Origin: Thermohalobaculum sp039184865 | Lineage (GTDB): Bacteria; Pseudomonadota; Alphaproteobacteria; Rhodobacterales; Rhodobacteraceae | Assembly: GCA_039184865.1 (NCBI GenBank) | Contig: JBCDAV010000016.1 | Span: 35,334 to 99,333, forward strand | DNA length: 64,000 bases | Direction: 5' to 3' | Shown here: in pieces, positions 1 through 8,341 of the stretch | Layout: each line of letters starts with the position of its first letter | Numbering within the stretch: position 1 is the first letter of the stretch | Notes under the pieces: model-generated | Told to the model about the DNA's origin: nothing | What the model saw: the letters and a program-made list of their open reading frames with translations, nothing else | Databases searched by the model: none | Translations under genes and position numbers: made by a program

Positions 1-1165
1 CGCCGATGCACATGGTGCAGACGACATGCTTGGCGCCGCGCTTCTTGCCCTCGATCAGTGCGTGCCCGACCATGCGTGCGCCCGACATGCCGTACGGGTG
101 GCCCACCGAAATCGCGCCGCCGTCGACGTTCAGGTTCTCGTTTGGGATGCCGAGCTTGTCGCGGCAGTAGAGGACCTGCACCGCGAATGCCTCGTTGAGT
201 TCCCACAGATCAACGTCGTCCATCTTGAGGTTGAACTTCTCCAACAGCTTGGGGACGGCAAAGACCGGGCCGATGCCCATCTCGTCCGGATCGCAACCGG
301 CCACGGCGATGCCGCGATAGTAGCCCAGCGGATCGAGGCCCCGGCGTTCCGCCTCCTTGGCCTCCATGATCACGGATGCCGATGCGCCGTCCGAAAGCTG
401 CGAGGCATTGCCCGCCGTGATGTAGCCGCCCTCCTTGATCACGAGTCCGTCCTTGAACACGGGCGCGAGGCTCTGCAGGCCCTCCATCGTCGTGGTCGGG
501 CGATTGCCCTCGTCCTTTTCGAGCACAACGTCCTTCGAGGAGATCTCCTTGGTCTCCTTGTCCTGAACCAGCATCGTCGAGGGCAGCGGCACGATCTCAT
601 CGTCGAAGGCACCGCGTTGTTGCGCCGCCGCCGTGCGCATCTGGGACTGATAGCCGAACTCGTCCTGCACCTCGCGCGAGACGCCGTAGCGGTCGGCTAC
701 GGTCTCGGCGGTCTCGAGCATCGACATGTAGAGCGCGGGCAGATGTTCCTTCAGCCAGGGGTCGCGCAGCCGGTCCGTGCGCTGGTCTTTCGTTTGCACG
801 AGACTGATCGACTCGACGCCGCCGCCGACGGCTATGTTCATGTTATCATTGATAACTTGCTTGGCCGCCGTGCCGATCGCCATCATCCCGGAGGCGCACT
901 GGCGGTCCAGCGACATGCCCGCAACCGTGGTCGGTAGCCCGGCCCGCATCGCCGCCTGGCGCCCGATATTGCCGCCGGTCGAGCCCTGCTGAAGTGCTGC
1001 GCCGATCACCACGTCCTCGACCTCGCCTGGCTCGACCCCGGCGCGCTGAACGGCGTGCTTGATGGCGTGCCCCGCGAGCTCCTGCGCCTGGGTGTCGTTG
1101 AACGCCCCGCGATAGGCCTTGCCAATCGGTGTGCGCGCGGTCGAGACGATGACGGCTTCTCTCAT
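1..1165 (-). CDS. Acetyl-CoA C-acyltransferase (thiolase), 3' end beyond window
   Basis: Thiolase-superfamily enzyme that condenses or cleaves acyl-CoA, probably in beta-oxidation. The ATG at 1165 begins MREAVIVSTARTPIGKA, a standard thiolase N-terminus. The nucleophilic Cys sits in DRQCASG (residue 90), the NEAFA motif is present, the GHP histidine lies in AISVGHPYG, and the C-terminal CxG cysteine (CIG) falls in the last bases before the window edge. About 388 codons are visible, so only the last few residues are missing. All three catalytic motifs are intact. A degradative role is inferred; a biosynthetic acetoacetyl-CoA thiolase cannot be excluded from sequence alone. The gene is divergent from the glutathione transferase gene, with about 120 bases between them. 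Confidence 0.93.
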   Translation of the reverse strand, partial: MREAVIVSTARTPIGKAYRGAFNDTQAQELAGHAIKHAVQRAGVEPGEVEDVVIGAALQQGSTGGNIGRQAAMRAGLPTTVAGMSLDRQCASGMMAIGTAAKQVINDNMNIAVGGGVESISLVQTKDQRTDRLRDPWLKEHLPALYMSMLETAETVADRYGVSREVQDEFGYQSQMRTAAAQQRGAFDDEIVPLPSTMLVQDKETKEISSKDVVLEKDEGNRPTTTMEGLQSLAPVFKDGLVIKEGGYITAGNASQLSDGASASVIMEAKEAERRGLDPLGYYRGIAVAGCDPDEMGIGPVFAVPKLLEKFNLKMDDVDLWELNEAFAVQVLYCRDKLGIPNENLNVDGGAISVGHPYGMSGARMVGHALIEGKKRGAKHVVCTMCIG

Positions 1166-1288
1166 GGGGTGCCCCTCCGGCTGAGATTGCGATTGACCGA
1201 TCTCTCCCGCGTTGGCAGCAAGAAGTCAAACCGGACGCGGCGGCAGTTTGGGCGGCGCGGGCGTTCATCACGGACTTGGAGGGCGGGG

Positions 1289-1993
1289 ATGATCGATCTG
1301 TACTATTGGCCGACGCCGAACGGCTGGAAGGTCAGTATTCTTCTGGAAGAGCTTGAAATACCTTATGAAACACGGCCCGTGAATATCTCGAAGGGCGACC
1401 AGTTCGCGCCGGAGTTCCTGAAGATCTCACCGAACAACCGGATGCCGGCGATTGTCGACCACGATGTCGAGGGCGATCCGGTGAGCGTCTTCGAGTCCGG
1501 GGCGATCATGTGGTATCTTGCTGAAAAGACAGGGCGATTCACGTATGAGGACCCGCGCCTGAAGAAAGAGATCATGGAGTGGCTGTTCTGGCAGGTCGGT
1601 GGTCAGGGGCCGATGGCGGGGCAGTTCTCGCACTTCGTGAACTATGCCCCGGAAGAACACCAACCCTATGGAAAGAAAAGATATTCCGGCGAGTACGACC
1701 GGCTGCTGGGCGTGCTGGAACGGCGCCTTGAGGGCCGGGAGTGGCTGGTCGGGCCGGACTACACGATCGCCGACATGATCTGCTGGCCCTGGGTGCTGAT
1801 CGCGAAGCCGCTGGGCGCCTCACTGGATAATTTTTCGAACGTAACCCGCTGGCGAAAAACAATAAAAGAGCACCAGGCGGTGCAGCGCGGCGTCGATGTC
1901 GGCAAGGAGTGGCGGCGCTCGGGCCCGCCGGATGACGCCGAGCGCAAGCTGCTGTTCGAGCAAAGCTCGAAGAGCCTGCCGGGCGGAACATAA
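1289..1993 (+). CDS. Glutathione S-transferase (YfcG/Ure2p-like)
   Basis: Cytosolic glutathione transferase of 234 residues. The N-terminal thioredoxin-fold domain (about residues 1-85) opens MIDLYYWPTPNGWKVSILLEE and contains NNRMPAIVD and the ESGAIMWYL segment, which correspond to the cis-Pro and glutathione-binding Ser regions. The all-helical C-terminal domain carries EWLFWQVGGQGPMAGQ and YTIADMICWPW. The NGWKV segment is typical of the bacterial YfcG/YghU (nu-class) group, whose members work as disulfide-bond reductases or peroxidases on glutathione. The start at 1289 is chosen because it begins the fold directly and follows GGAGGGCGGGG; the frame is open further upstream but that stretch has no domain. 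Substrate is unknown. Confidence 0.9.
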   Translation: MIDLYYWPTPNGWKVSILLEELEIPYETRPVNISKGDQFAPEFLKISPNNRMPAIVDHDVEGDPVSVFESGAIMWYLAEKTGRFTYEDPRLKKEIMEWLFWQVGGQGPMAGQFSHFVNYAPEEHQPYGKKRYSGEYDRLLGVLERRLEGREWLVGPDYTIADMICWPWVLIAKPLGASLDNFSNVTRWRKTIKEHQAVQRGVDVGKEWRRSGPPDDAERKLLFEQSSKSLPGGT

Positions 1994-2422
1994 CGTGATT
2001 CCAAGGTGGGCAATTTATCCACCATTAGGTGGACAGGGAGCGTGACAAAGTTTGCGCAAGTCGATGTTCACATGGGCAAAGCGAGCTTCCGGGTTCTCTC
2101 GGGCTGGATGGATCGCTTGAGACGCGACGGGGCCTGAGCGGGAGAAAGATCTTTTCGGCTGTCTCTGGGGGACAGGTCCGGCAATCTTCGTGGTCTTATA
2201 GAAGACCCGGATCGCCAGCGGACGCGGCGTCTGACCCTGGGAGGGCGTTCGGTGAGTTGGATCTGCTCCGGTGCTTCAAAGCATCCACATTGATTGAGTG
2301 GTATGCGGTGTCGCCATGCGCCCTCCCGGGGCGAGGGTCGGGCGCCGCATCGCTGTGCGATGCGCGGGTGCTTTGTGATCTTCGAAATGGCGTTGGAGCC
2401 TTAAACCTTCAGATCTCGGCCG
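1994..2422. other. Intergenic region, no recognised gene
   Basis: There are 429 bases between the convergent ends of the glutathione transferase gene and the interrupted gene. A short inverted repeat (TCCACC at 2018-2023, GGTGGA at 2028-2033) lies just after the transferase stop and may be a weak transcription terminator. An open frame from 2029 to 2463 has no plausible ribosome binding site, Arg/Ser/Gly-rich composition and no recognisable domain, so I do not call it a gene. Confidence 0.5.
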
Positions 2423-3853
2423 TTAGTCTGTATCGGTTTCAGCGGATGACTTCGCTGCTCTGATCTTTGCATCCGCATCCGCAATCTTGGCCGCGGTTTC
2501 CGCCATCTGACCCGCGTTGCCGACAGCGAGCGTAACCCCAGCCACTGGTACGGCGAACTGGACTGGAATGCCTATGGCGATGAGGAAAACACTTCCGGCG
2601 CCGACCCACAGCAAGTTGCCGATGCCCGTGGTCCGCTTTCCCAAGAAACTTCGCACCCGCTCATCCACCCTCTCGGCGAACGAAAGAGTCTTGTCTGTCG
2701 CCGCATCAATCTCTGCTTCAGAAGCTTGGACGGGAAGACTAGCGACATGGTCCGCGACATCTTTCGCACGTTCCATGTCGCCGCGAAGGCGCGTTAGTTC
2801 CTCGCGCAGTTCTGTCTCGGTTTCCGGATCGTTGATTCCCGGCAAACGCTTCTCGATTTCCGCGATGCGGTCCTTTGCGGCGTCACGATACAATCCCGCC
2901 GCTTCCGAGACGCGCGCGGGAGCGCTGCGGAGCGTATTGGCTATCTTCGATTTGTGGGTGGCGAGCCTGGTATCCGAGTGCTCGTTCATCAGCCGGGCGA
3001 TTTCGGCATTGAGTTTGGTGGGGCCGGCCTCCCAGATCTCGTTCGGGATCAGGGCCTTGGCGACTTCGAGGTCCTCGTTGGCCGGTTTGCCTTCGAGCCG
3101 GTCCTGATACCAGTCAATCCAGACCTGCCAGCTCTCGTCAGCAGAGAGGAGGTAGTCGCCAAGTTCATGCCATAGCTTGCGGCACCATCTGGGTGTACCC
3201 GCATGCCACAGGGGCGTTGTCCCGAAGCGCCCATAGCGCCAACCATTTCCGAGTGCATCGGCGTCATCTTGAACGGCTTGCCAGCACAAAGCCTCGGCGT
3301 TGCTGCTGGTTTCTGCGGCGGAGGCGGAACGGTTAGCATCGGTGGCGCGGGCGGCCAACTCGGCGCCGTCGCCGGCACTTGCAGCGCCTCTGGCAGCCCG
3401 TGCTGCCGCTTCGGCTGCTTCTGCAATCGCTGTATGAGAGACGGCGGTTCTTGCGGCGGCGGCGGCACTTTCGGAGATCGCCATTGAAGCGTGGGCAACA
3501 CGTACGGCGGCGTGGCCAGAGTAGTTGGTGGGGCGCGCGGCAGATTTCCACGACTATGATATGATCATTTGGCGGTGTCTGGCAACGTCAGTGGCGATTT
3601 CGTCGGCAGCGCTCGCGGAGCTCTCAACCTCTTTTGCGCGGGCGGGGAATATGCCCGAAACGTAAGCTACTGCAGTCGCACGAAAGCACGGCAGGATGAC
3701 ATTAGCGCCGTAATTCGTTTCATCTGCTTCAATCAAGGGGGTGAAGAGCGAGACAACGCGCAAAGCAGATCTCGCTGCAATCACCGTTGCGTCGCGTCGC
3801 GGGCGATCCTCCAGCCATGCCCTGAGTTGGTTCTCGTTGGTGATCTCGACCAA
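2423..3853 (-). pseudogene. Ala-rich membrane-anchored protein interrupted by an in-frame amber codon
   Basis: One reading frame of 477 codons runs from a TTG at 3853 (VEITNENQLRAWLEDRPR after the start) to 2423 and is broken only by TAG at 3554-3556 (codon 100). The two halves share the same phase and the sense codons resume immediately after the stop. The second half could restart at ATG 3484. Visible parts: an acidic N-terminus, an Ala-rich helical stretch, a middle region with WQVWIDWYQDRLEGKP, a charged coiled-coil-like stretch (about 200-330), and two hydrophobic segments near the C-terminus (GNLLWVGAGSVFLIAIGIP and a following one). Family function is unknown to me. The simplest reading is a nonsense-inactivated gene; two separate genes or translational readthrough are alternatives. 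Confidence 0.6.
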
Positions 3854-3954
3854 GGGGGTGGTGCCCTCTTTGCTCGTGCCGGTGGTGGGCGGGGCGCCCA
3901 GCCGAGGTTTGCTGTGTGACAGGTGCGACGCGCCCGTCCGGTTTGCGCATGAGT

Positions 3955-4240
3955 GGCGGGTTGAAACCCACCCTACGAATTGGGGCGAGTGTCGGGGCGA
4001 TGCGCCGGTGGGTCAAGGGTGGTGGGTTGAAACCCACCCTACGATTTGGGGCGAGTGTCGGCGGTGTGCCAGTGGGTCAAGGGTGGTGGGTTGAAACCCA
4101 CCGTACGATTTGGGGCGAGTGTCGGCGGTGTGCGCGGGCGGTTCAAGTGGTGGGTTGAAACCCAACCCGTGAATTGGGGCACGTGCCGATGGGATGCGCG
4201 CGCGGGTCGAGGGTGGCGGGTTCACACGCATGTCACGGAT
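3955..4240. repeat. Tandem REP-like palindromes, subfamily 1 (about 64-bp period)
   Basis: Five copies of a unit of 64-66 bases start at about 3955, 4021, 4085, 4149 and 4213. Each contains the palindrome GGTGGGTTGAAACCCACC; the last two copies are degenerate. Read on the minus strand the unit is CGTAGGGTGGGTT-TCA-ACCCACC, that is, a stem-loop preceded by the GTAG tetranucleotide typical of REP elements mobilised by RAYT (TnpA-REP) transposases. The sequence between palindromes (TTTGGGGCGAGTGTCGGC and what follows) is also repeated, so the whole unit has duplicated in tandem. No RAYT gene is in this window. The array lies between lldD-like (4673-5860) and the interrupted gene. Confidence 0.85.
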
Positions 4241-4306
4241 CAGGCGTCGGTGGCCCGGTTCGGAGGGGGTGGCGGTGATCGTTAGGTGTCGTGGAGATGG
4301 CGCGCG

Positions 4307-4678
4307 GATGGGTTGGCACCCATCCTACGGATTCACGCCGGAGGCGCCGATGGGTTGATAGTCATCGTGCGGGCTCACGGCGTTGGTGTGCATGGGTGAG
4401 CACCCATCCAACGCATTCATGGCGATGGGCTGGATCGGTTGGCAGTCATCGTGCGAAGGCGTGGTCGAAGTGCGATGATGGGTGGCAGTCATCTGACGGA
4501 ACCATAGTAGAGATGGCGCGCGGATGGTTGGCAGTCACGGTGCGGAGGCGTCGTGGAGACGGCGCGCGGACGGGTTGGCAGACATCGGGCGGAGCAATAG
4601 CGGGAATGGTGCGCGGATGGGTTGGCACCCATCCTACGGAGCGACGGCGGTCCCGATGGGTTGGCACCCATCCTACGG
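4307..4678. repeat. Tandem REP-like palindromes, subfamily 2 (about 42-48-bp period)
   Basis: Nine copies start at about 4307, 4349, 4391, 4433, 4474, 4521, 4568, 4616 and 4655. The copies at 4307, 4616 and 4655 are identical for GATGGGTTGGCACCCATCC followed by TACGG; the others have drifted. On the minus strand the unit is CCGTAGGATGGGT-GCCA-ACCCATC, again with GTAG at the foot of the stem. Compared with subfamily 1 the second stem pair changes from G:C to A:T on both sides, a compensatory change that supports selection on the hairpin. The last copy overlaps the stop codon of the lldD-like gene: its GTAG supplies the TAG at 4675-4673. Confidence 0.85.
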
Positions 4679-5860
4679 ATGGAAGACGAACTTCGCGAGG
4701 TCGCGGTAGTCGGGGCAGCCGATCTGGTTGAGCGTCGTCGAGAGCTCCTGCTTGAGGATCTCGATCGCGTGGGGCGGGCCCTCGGGTCCGGCGGCGCAGA
4801 CGGCGAAGACCATCGGGCGGCCGAGCAGCACGAAATCGGCGCCGAGGGCGAGGTACTTGGCGATGTCGAGCCCGGTGCGCACGCCGCCATCGGCGAGGAC
4901 GGCCATCTTGCCGCCGACGAGCTGGCGGATCTGCGGCAGGACCTCGACGGCGGTCGGGGCGGCGTCGAGCTGGCGCCCGCCATGGTTCGAGACGATGACG
5001 CCGTCGATGCCGACATCCATGGCGGTGCGGACATCCTCGAGGCTGAGCAGACCCTTGACGACGATCTTGCCGGGCCACCACTCGCGGTATTTCTTCAGTT
5101 TCTCGATGTCGCAGTGGCCGTAGAAGATCTCCTTCAGGAAATCGAAGGCGTTCTGGGCGGTGTCGCCGGCGTTGTAGCGCTCGACCGTCTTGAAGCTCGG
5201 CATGCCGTTGAAGAAGGTCTCGACGGCCCAGCGCGGGCGCATGGCGCCGCGGGCCCAGGTGCGCCAGTCCTGGCGCGGCGGCACGGCGAGGCCGTTGCCG
5301 ACATCGCGGGCGCGGCGGGTCTGGCCGGGGACGTCGACGGTGACGAGGAGGACCTCGCCGCCGACGGCCTCGAAGCGTTTGAGGATGTCCTGTTCGGCGG
5401 CCTCGTCCTTCATCGGGTAGAGCTGGAACCAGAGGTTCCTGCCGAGGATCTCGCCGCCTTCCTCGAGCGACGATGTGGCGACCGAGGAGAGGCCCGAGGG
5501 CAGGCCGTGCGACGCGGCGGCGCGCATGATGTGCAGGGGCGCGTTCGGCCACATCAGGCCGGTGAGCCCGACCGGGCCCGGCGCGAACGGGGCGGCGTGG
5601 GTCTGGCCGAGGATCTCGGTCGTCAGGTCGACGGGGGGGATCTCGCGCAGGTATTGCGGCATGAAGCGGATGTCGTGGAAGGCCGAGATGTTGCGCGCGC
5701 GGCCCTGTTCGTCGCCGATGCCACCCGAGGTGTAGTCCCAGGCGAATTTCGGCGTGCGGCGCTGGGCGGCGCGCTCCATCGCGGCGATCGACGGGAAGCG
5801 CATGTCCATCGGGCGCTGGGCGAAGATCTCGGAGAAGCGGATGTCGCTGAGTGTGATCAT
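4673..5860 (-). CDS. FMN-dependent alpha-hydroxyacid dehydrogenase (LldD-like)
   Basis: Flavoenzyme of the L-lactate dehydrogenase / glycolate oxidase family, 395 residues, a TIM barrel that oxidises a 2-hydroxyacid to the 2-oxoacid and passes electrons to the quinone pool or oxygen. Landmarks are RTPKFAWDYTSGG at the N-terminus, FMN-binding APVG-like APGPVGLTG, the FQLYP strand, and near the C-terminus VSNHGGRQLD with the catalytic His, followed by LADGGVRTGLD and GADFVLLGRP, which hold the flavin phosphate. Its ATG overlaps the aldolase stop by four bases (ATGA), so the two are translationally coupled. The stop codon lies inside a REP-like repeat. The true substrate is not determined; linkage to an HpcH/HpaI aldolase suggests a longer hydroxyacid. 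Confidence 0.9.
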   Translation of the reverse strand: MITLSDIRFSEIFAQRPMDMRFPSIAAMERAAQRRTPKFAWDYTSGGIGDEQGRARNISAFHDIRFMPQYLREIPPVDLTTEILGQTHAAPFAPGPVGLTGLMWPNAPLHIMRAAASHGLPSGLSSVATSSLEEGGEILGRNLWFQLYPMKDEAAEQDILKRFEAVGGEVLLVTVDVPGQTRRARDVGNGLAVPPRQDWRTWARGAMRPRWAVETFFNGMPSFKTVERYNAGDTAQNAFDFLKEIFYGHCDIEKLKKYREWWPGKIVVKGLLSLEDVRTAMDVGIDGVIVSNHGGRQLDAAPTAVEVLPQIRQLVGGKMAVLADGGVRTGLDIAKYLALGADFVLLGRPMVFAVCAAGPEGPPHAIEILKQELSTTLNQIGCPDYRDLAKFVFHP

Positions 5861-6651
5861 GTGTCTTTCCGGATAAGCGCGCGGACGGCCTGGGCCTGTG
5901 CCCGGGCGCCCTGCATCATGAAGGAGAACTCGGAGCCGGTGAGGATCAGGCGCATGCCCATGTCGAAGTAGGCCTGCATCGCGTCGGGGGCGTAGACGCC
6001 GCCCATTCCCGGCGTCTTGCCGTGGGCGTGGCAGGCCCGGATGACGGTGTCGTAGGCGGCGACGACGTCCGGGTGGGTGACCTGGCCGGGGATGCCCATC
6101 TCGGCGGTGAGGTCGGCGGTGCCGATCAGCAGCGCGTCGACGCCGTCGAGGGCAGCGATGTCGTGGGCGGCGGCGACGCCTTCGGGGCTTTCGATCATCA
6201 GGACGAGGTAGGTCGAGGCGTTGAGGGCTGCCATGGTTTCGGGCATCGGATGGCTCTCGAAGCCCGTCTGCGGAAGCGAGCCGTAGAGCGAGCGCTTGCC
6301 GATCGGGGCGTAGCGGGTGTTGGCGACCATCCGGCGGGCGGTCGCGACATCGTCAACATGGGGCACAATGATGCCCTGGGCGCCGCCGTCGAGCGCGCGG
6401 GTGGCGTGGTGGTGCTCGGTCCCGGGCACGCGGACGATCGGGGCGATGCCCTCGGCCTGGGCGGCGACCGAGATGTTGCAGGCGTCGTCGAGCGACATGG
6501 TGTTGTGCTCCATGTCGATGAAGAGCCAGTCGAAGCCGGCCGTCTTCATGGCGCGGGCGATGTCGACGGTGCGGGCCGAGCGCAGGCCGACACCGAGGGC
6601 GAGGCCGTCATCGGCGAGCGCGTCCCTGAGGACATTGCGGACCTGAAGCAT
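5857..6651 (-). CDS. HpcH/HpaI-family class II aldolase
   Basis: Divalent-metal-dependent pyruvate aldolase of 264 residues. It carries FDWLFIDMEHNTM, where Asp/Glu lie at the active site, GIAPIVRVPGTEHHHATRALDGGAQGIIVPHVD with the conserved Arg and the GGAQGI-VPHV loop, IESPEG with the metal-binding Glu, and LIGTADLTAEMG with the second metal ligand Asp. This matches 2,4-dihydroxyhept-2-ene-1,7-dioate aldolase and 2-keto-3-deoxy sugar acid aldolases. Start at 6651 is preferred over an upstream in-frame ATG (6726) because it is preceded by GGGGGAACC and matches the family N-terminus. Its product, pyruvate plus an aldehyde, would fit a carboxylate degradation route together with the coupled hydroxyacid dehydrogenase downstream. 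Confidence 0.9.
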   Translation of the reverse strand: MLQVRNVLRDALADDGLALGVGLRSARTVDIARAMKTAGFDWLFIDMEHNTMSLDDACNISVAAQAEGIAPIVRVPGTEHHHATRALDGGAQGIIVPHVDDVATARRMVANTRYAPIGKRSLYGSLPQTGFESHPMPETMAALNASTYLVLMIESPEGVAAAHDIAALDGVDALLIGTADLTAEMGIPGQVTHPDVVAAYDTVIRACHAHGKTPGMGGVYAPDAMQAYFDMGMRLILTGSEFSFMMQGARAQAQAVRALIRKDT

Positions 6652-6866
6652 GGTTCCCCCTCCTGCGCTGGCACCGTGCGGATCGTTGCCGTGTTCCTGC
6701 AACATCGCGGGCGGGATGCCAATCACATTGAGCGTATTTCGGTGTCTGGAACGGGTTTGCAGAGGGCGCTCGGCGCCGCCTGCTCTTCCCGTTCGGACGC
6801 CCGGTGCCCGGACGCGGCAATGCGGTTCGCCAATCCGTAAGTTCTTGTGTATTCTGCAACCATAGG

Positions 6867-7298
6867 ATGAAATCTGCAGCGATGCCGATCGAGTATCATA
6901 TCTGCGTGGCGCTGGACCTCTGCTATGCGCGGTGGTGGGGGTCGGTGACGCTTGAGGATGCGCGCCTGAATTTCGAGACCTATCTGGAGGACCCGCAGTA
7001 CCGGCCGGGACGGCGCGAGCTGATCGATATCCGTGAGTTATCCGGTCCCGGCATGGCGCCCGCGGACATTCTGCATCTGCTGGACAGGATCAACGATCAG
7101 GCGTTTCCGAACGGGCACGGCACGCAAATGGTCGTGCTGGCCGGATCGGATCTGTCATATGGACTGGCGCGCCGGTTCGAGGGGCATGCCTCGCTGCGCG
7201 ACGGCGTGCGTTCGTGCACCGTCCGGGACGAGCGCGCGGCTTTGGATGCTTTCGGCCTGGAGTTTCAGAGCATCCGGGCGATGCTCGAGTCGCAGTAA
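6867..7298 (+). CDS. Small SpoIIAA/STAS-like protein of unknown role
   Basis: Protein of 143 residues. The order of elements (MPIEYHICVALDLCYARWWGSVTLEDAR, then YLEDPQYRPGRRELIDIRELSG, then a region rich in helix formers) resembles the small alphaproteobacterial proteins that have a SpoIIAA/STAS-like beta-alpha fold, in which a conserved Asp-Ile/Leu-Arg follows a PxxRPG turn. No catalytic residues are evident. Start at 6867 or 6882 (both ATG); neither has a strong ribosome binding site. It stands alone between the minus-strand aldolase and livF, divergent from the aldolase. Function is unknown; the fold assignment is an inference from the motif pattern. Confidence 0.7.
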   Translation: MKSAAMPIEYHICVALDLCYARWWGSVTLEDARLNFETYLEDPQYRPGRRELIDIRELSGPGMAPADILHLLDRINDQAFPNGHGTQMVVLAGSDLSYGLARRFEGHASLRDGVRSCTVRDERAALDAFGLEFQSIRAMLESQ

Positions 7299-7314
7299 GG
7301 TCCGTCGCAGGGTG

Positions 7315-8016
7315 TCAGACCTCGAGCCACTCCTTGCGGATGTCCTCGCGCTCGGCGAGTTCGGCGGGCGTGCCTTCGAACACAACGTGGCCGTGGCCCA
7401 TCACGTAGACCCGGTGCGAGATCTTCAGCGCGATGGACAGCTTCTGTTCGACGAGCAGGATCGAGACGCCGCGTCGGGCGATTTCCTCGAGCAGCTTGCC
7501 GACCTTTTCGGTCATCTGCGGCGAGAGACCCTCGGTCGGCTCGTCGACCATGACGAGATCGGGGTCGCCCATCAGCGTGCGGCACATGGTGAGCATCTGC
7601 TGTTCGCCGCCGGAGAGCACCGAGGCTTCGACATCGGCGCGCGCGCGCAGGTTCTCGAAGAGGTCGAACATGTCCTGCATCGACCAGCGGCCGTCGCCGT
7701 CGTTCTGGTTCGGCTTGAGGCCGAGGATCAAGTTCTGCCGCGTGGTCAGCCCGGGGAAGATATCGCGGTTCTCTGGCACGTAGCCGATGCCGAGGCGGGC
7801 GATCTCGAAGGCCTTTCGCCCGGCGATCTCCTGGCCCTTGAACTTGACCGAGCCGACGGGCGGAACGTCACCCATCACGGCCTTGCAGGTGGTCGAGCGA
7901 CCGACGCCGTTGCGGCCGAGGAGTGCCACGATCTCACCGTCGCCGACCGTCAGGTTGACGCCCTGCAGGATGTGGGACTTGCCGTAATAGGCGTGGAGAT
8001 CGGTTACATCGAGCAT
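7315..8016 (-). CDS. livF: Branched-chain amino acid-type ABC transporter ATP-binding protein LivF, Walker A Lys replaced by Arg
   Basis: Second ATPase of a LivKHMGF-type importer, 233 residues. It has the LivF pattern: MLDVTDLHAYYGKSHILQGV, Q-loop region GIGYVPENRDIFPGLTT, signature LSGGEQQ, Walker B LVMVDEPTEGLSP and switch His region equivalent to LLVEQ. The Walker A is GRNGVGRST: codon 40 is CGC (Arg; plus-strand bases 7897-7899) where nearly all ABC ATPases have Lys that contacts the ATP phosphates. Everything else is intact. Either this subunit binds ATP but hydrolyses poorly, or the base change is a sequencing error or recent mutation. The gene is separated from livG by 325 bases, unlike the overlapping livG-livM-livH genes. 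Confidence 0.92.
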   Translation of the reverse strand: MLDVTDLHAYYGKSHILQGVNLTVGDGEIVALLGRNGVGRSTTCKAVMGDVPPVGSVKFKGQEIAGRKAFEIARLGIGYVPENRDIFPGLTTRQNLILGLKPNQNDGDGRWSMQDMFDLFENLRARADVEASVLSGGEQQMLTMCRTLMGDPDLVMVDEPTEGLSPQMTEKVGKLLEEIARRGVSILLVEQKLSIALKISHRVYVMGHGHVVFEGTPAELAEREDIRKEWLEV

Positions 8017-8341
8017 GGCTGGCGGCCCTTGTCTGAGGGGAGAGTCCACGAGGGCGAGGGCGGGTTTCTAGTGGCAATCGATCGAGCGCGGACGCGAAGT
8101 CCCGTGCAACAACTCGGATCAAGGCCCTTGAGGGCAGCGACCGTCCGAGGGCGGAAGCAAAGCGCCCACCCGTGGGGCCGGTCGGGCGCTGCCCGGTGGT
8201 GCCCACCGGGCGAGGTCAATGACGGGGCTGCAGGGTGCACCGTGACCGTCCCGGATCGTGTTGAAGCACTTCCGTTGACGTTCGTGACGCCCAACAATCG
8301 CAATTGCGCTGCGCAGCATCCTTCCTCACCCGGCCTGCCAG
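8017..8341. other. livG-livF intergenic region with two adjacent perfect hairpins
   Basis: These 325 bases lie inside the liv operon, where neighbouring genes otherwise overlap. Two perfect inverted repeats sit side by side: AGCGCCC (8161-8167) with GGGCGCT (8184-8190), and GCCCGGTGG (8191-8199) with CCACCGGGC (8203-8211). No T-run follows on the minus strand. They could attenuate transcription into livF or protect the upstream mRNA from exonucleases. No coding frame with a ribosome binding site is convincing. Confidence 0.55.

Noticed and set aside
2029..2463. A 144-codon open frame on the plus strand.
   Set aside because: No ribosome binding site, Arg/Ser/Gly-rich composition, no domain, and it overlaps the end of the opposite gene.
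3955..4678. Regularly spaced repeats that could be taken for a CRISPR array.
   Set aside because: In the first set the spacers are themselves repeated, the units are palindromic with a GTAG foot, and no cas gene is present.
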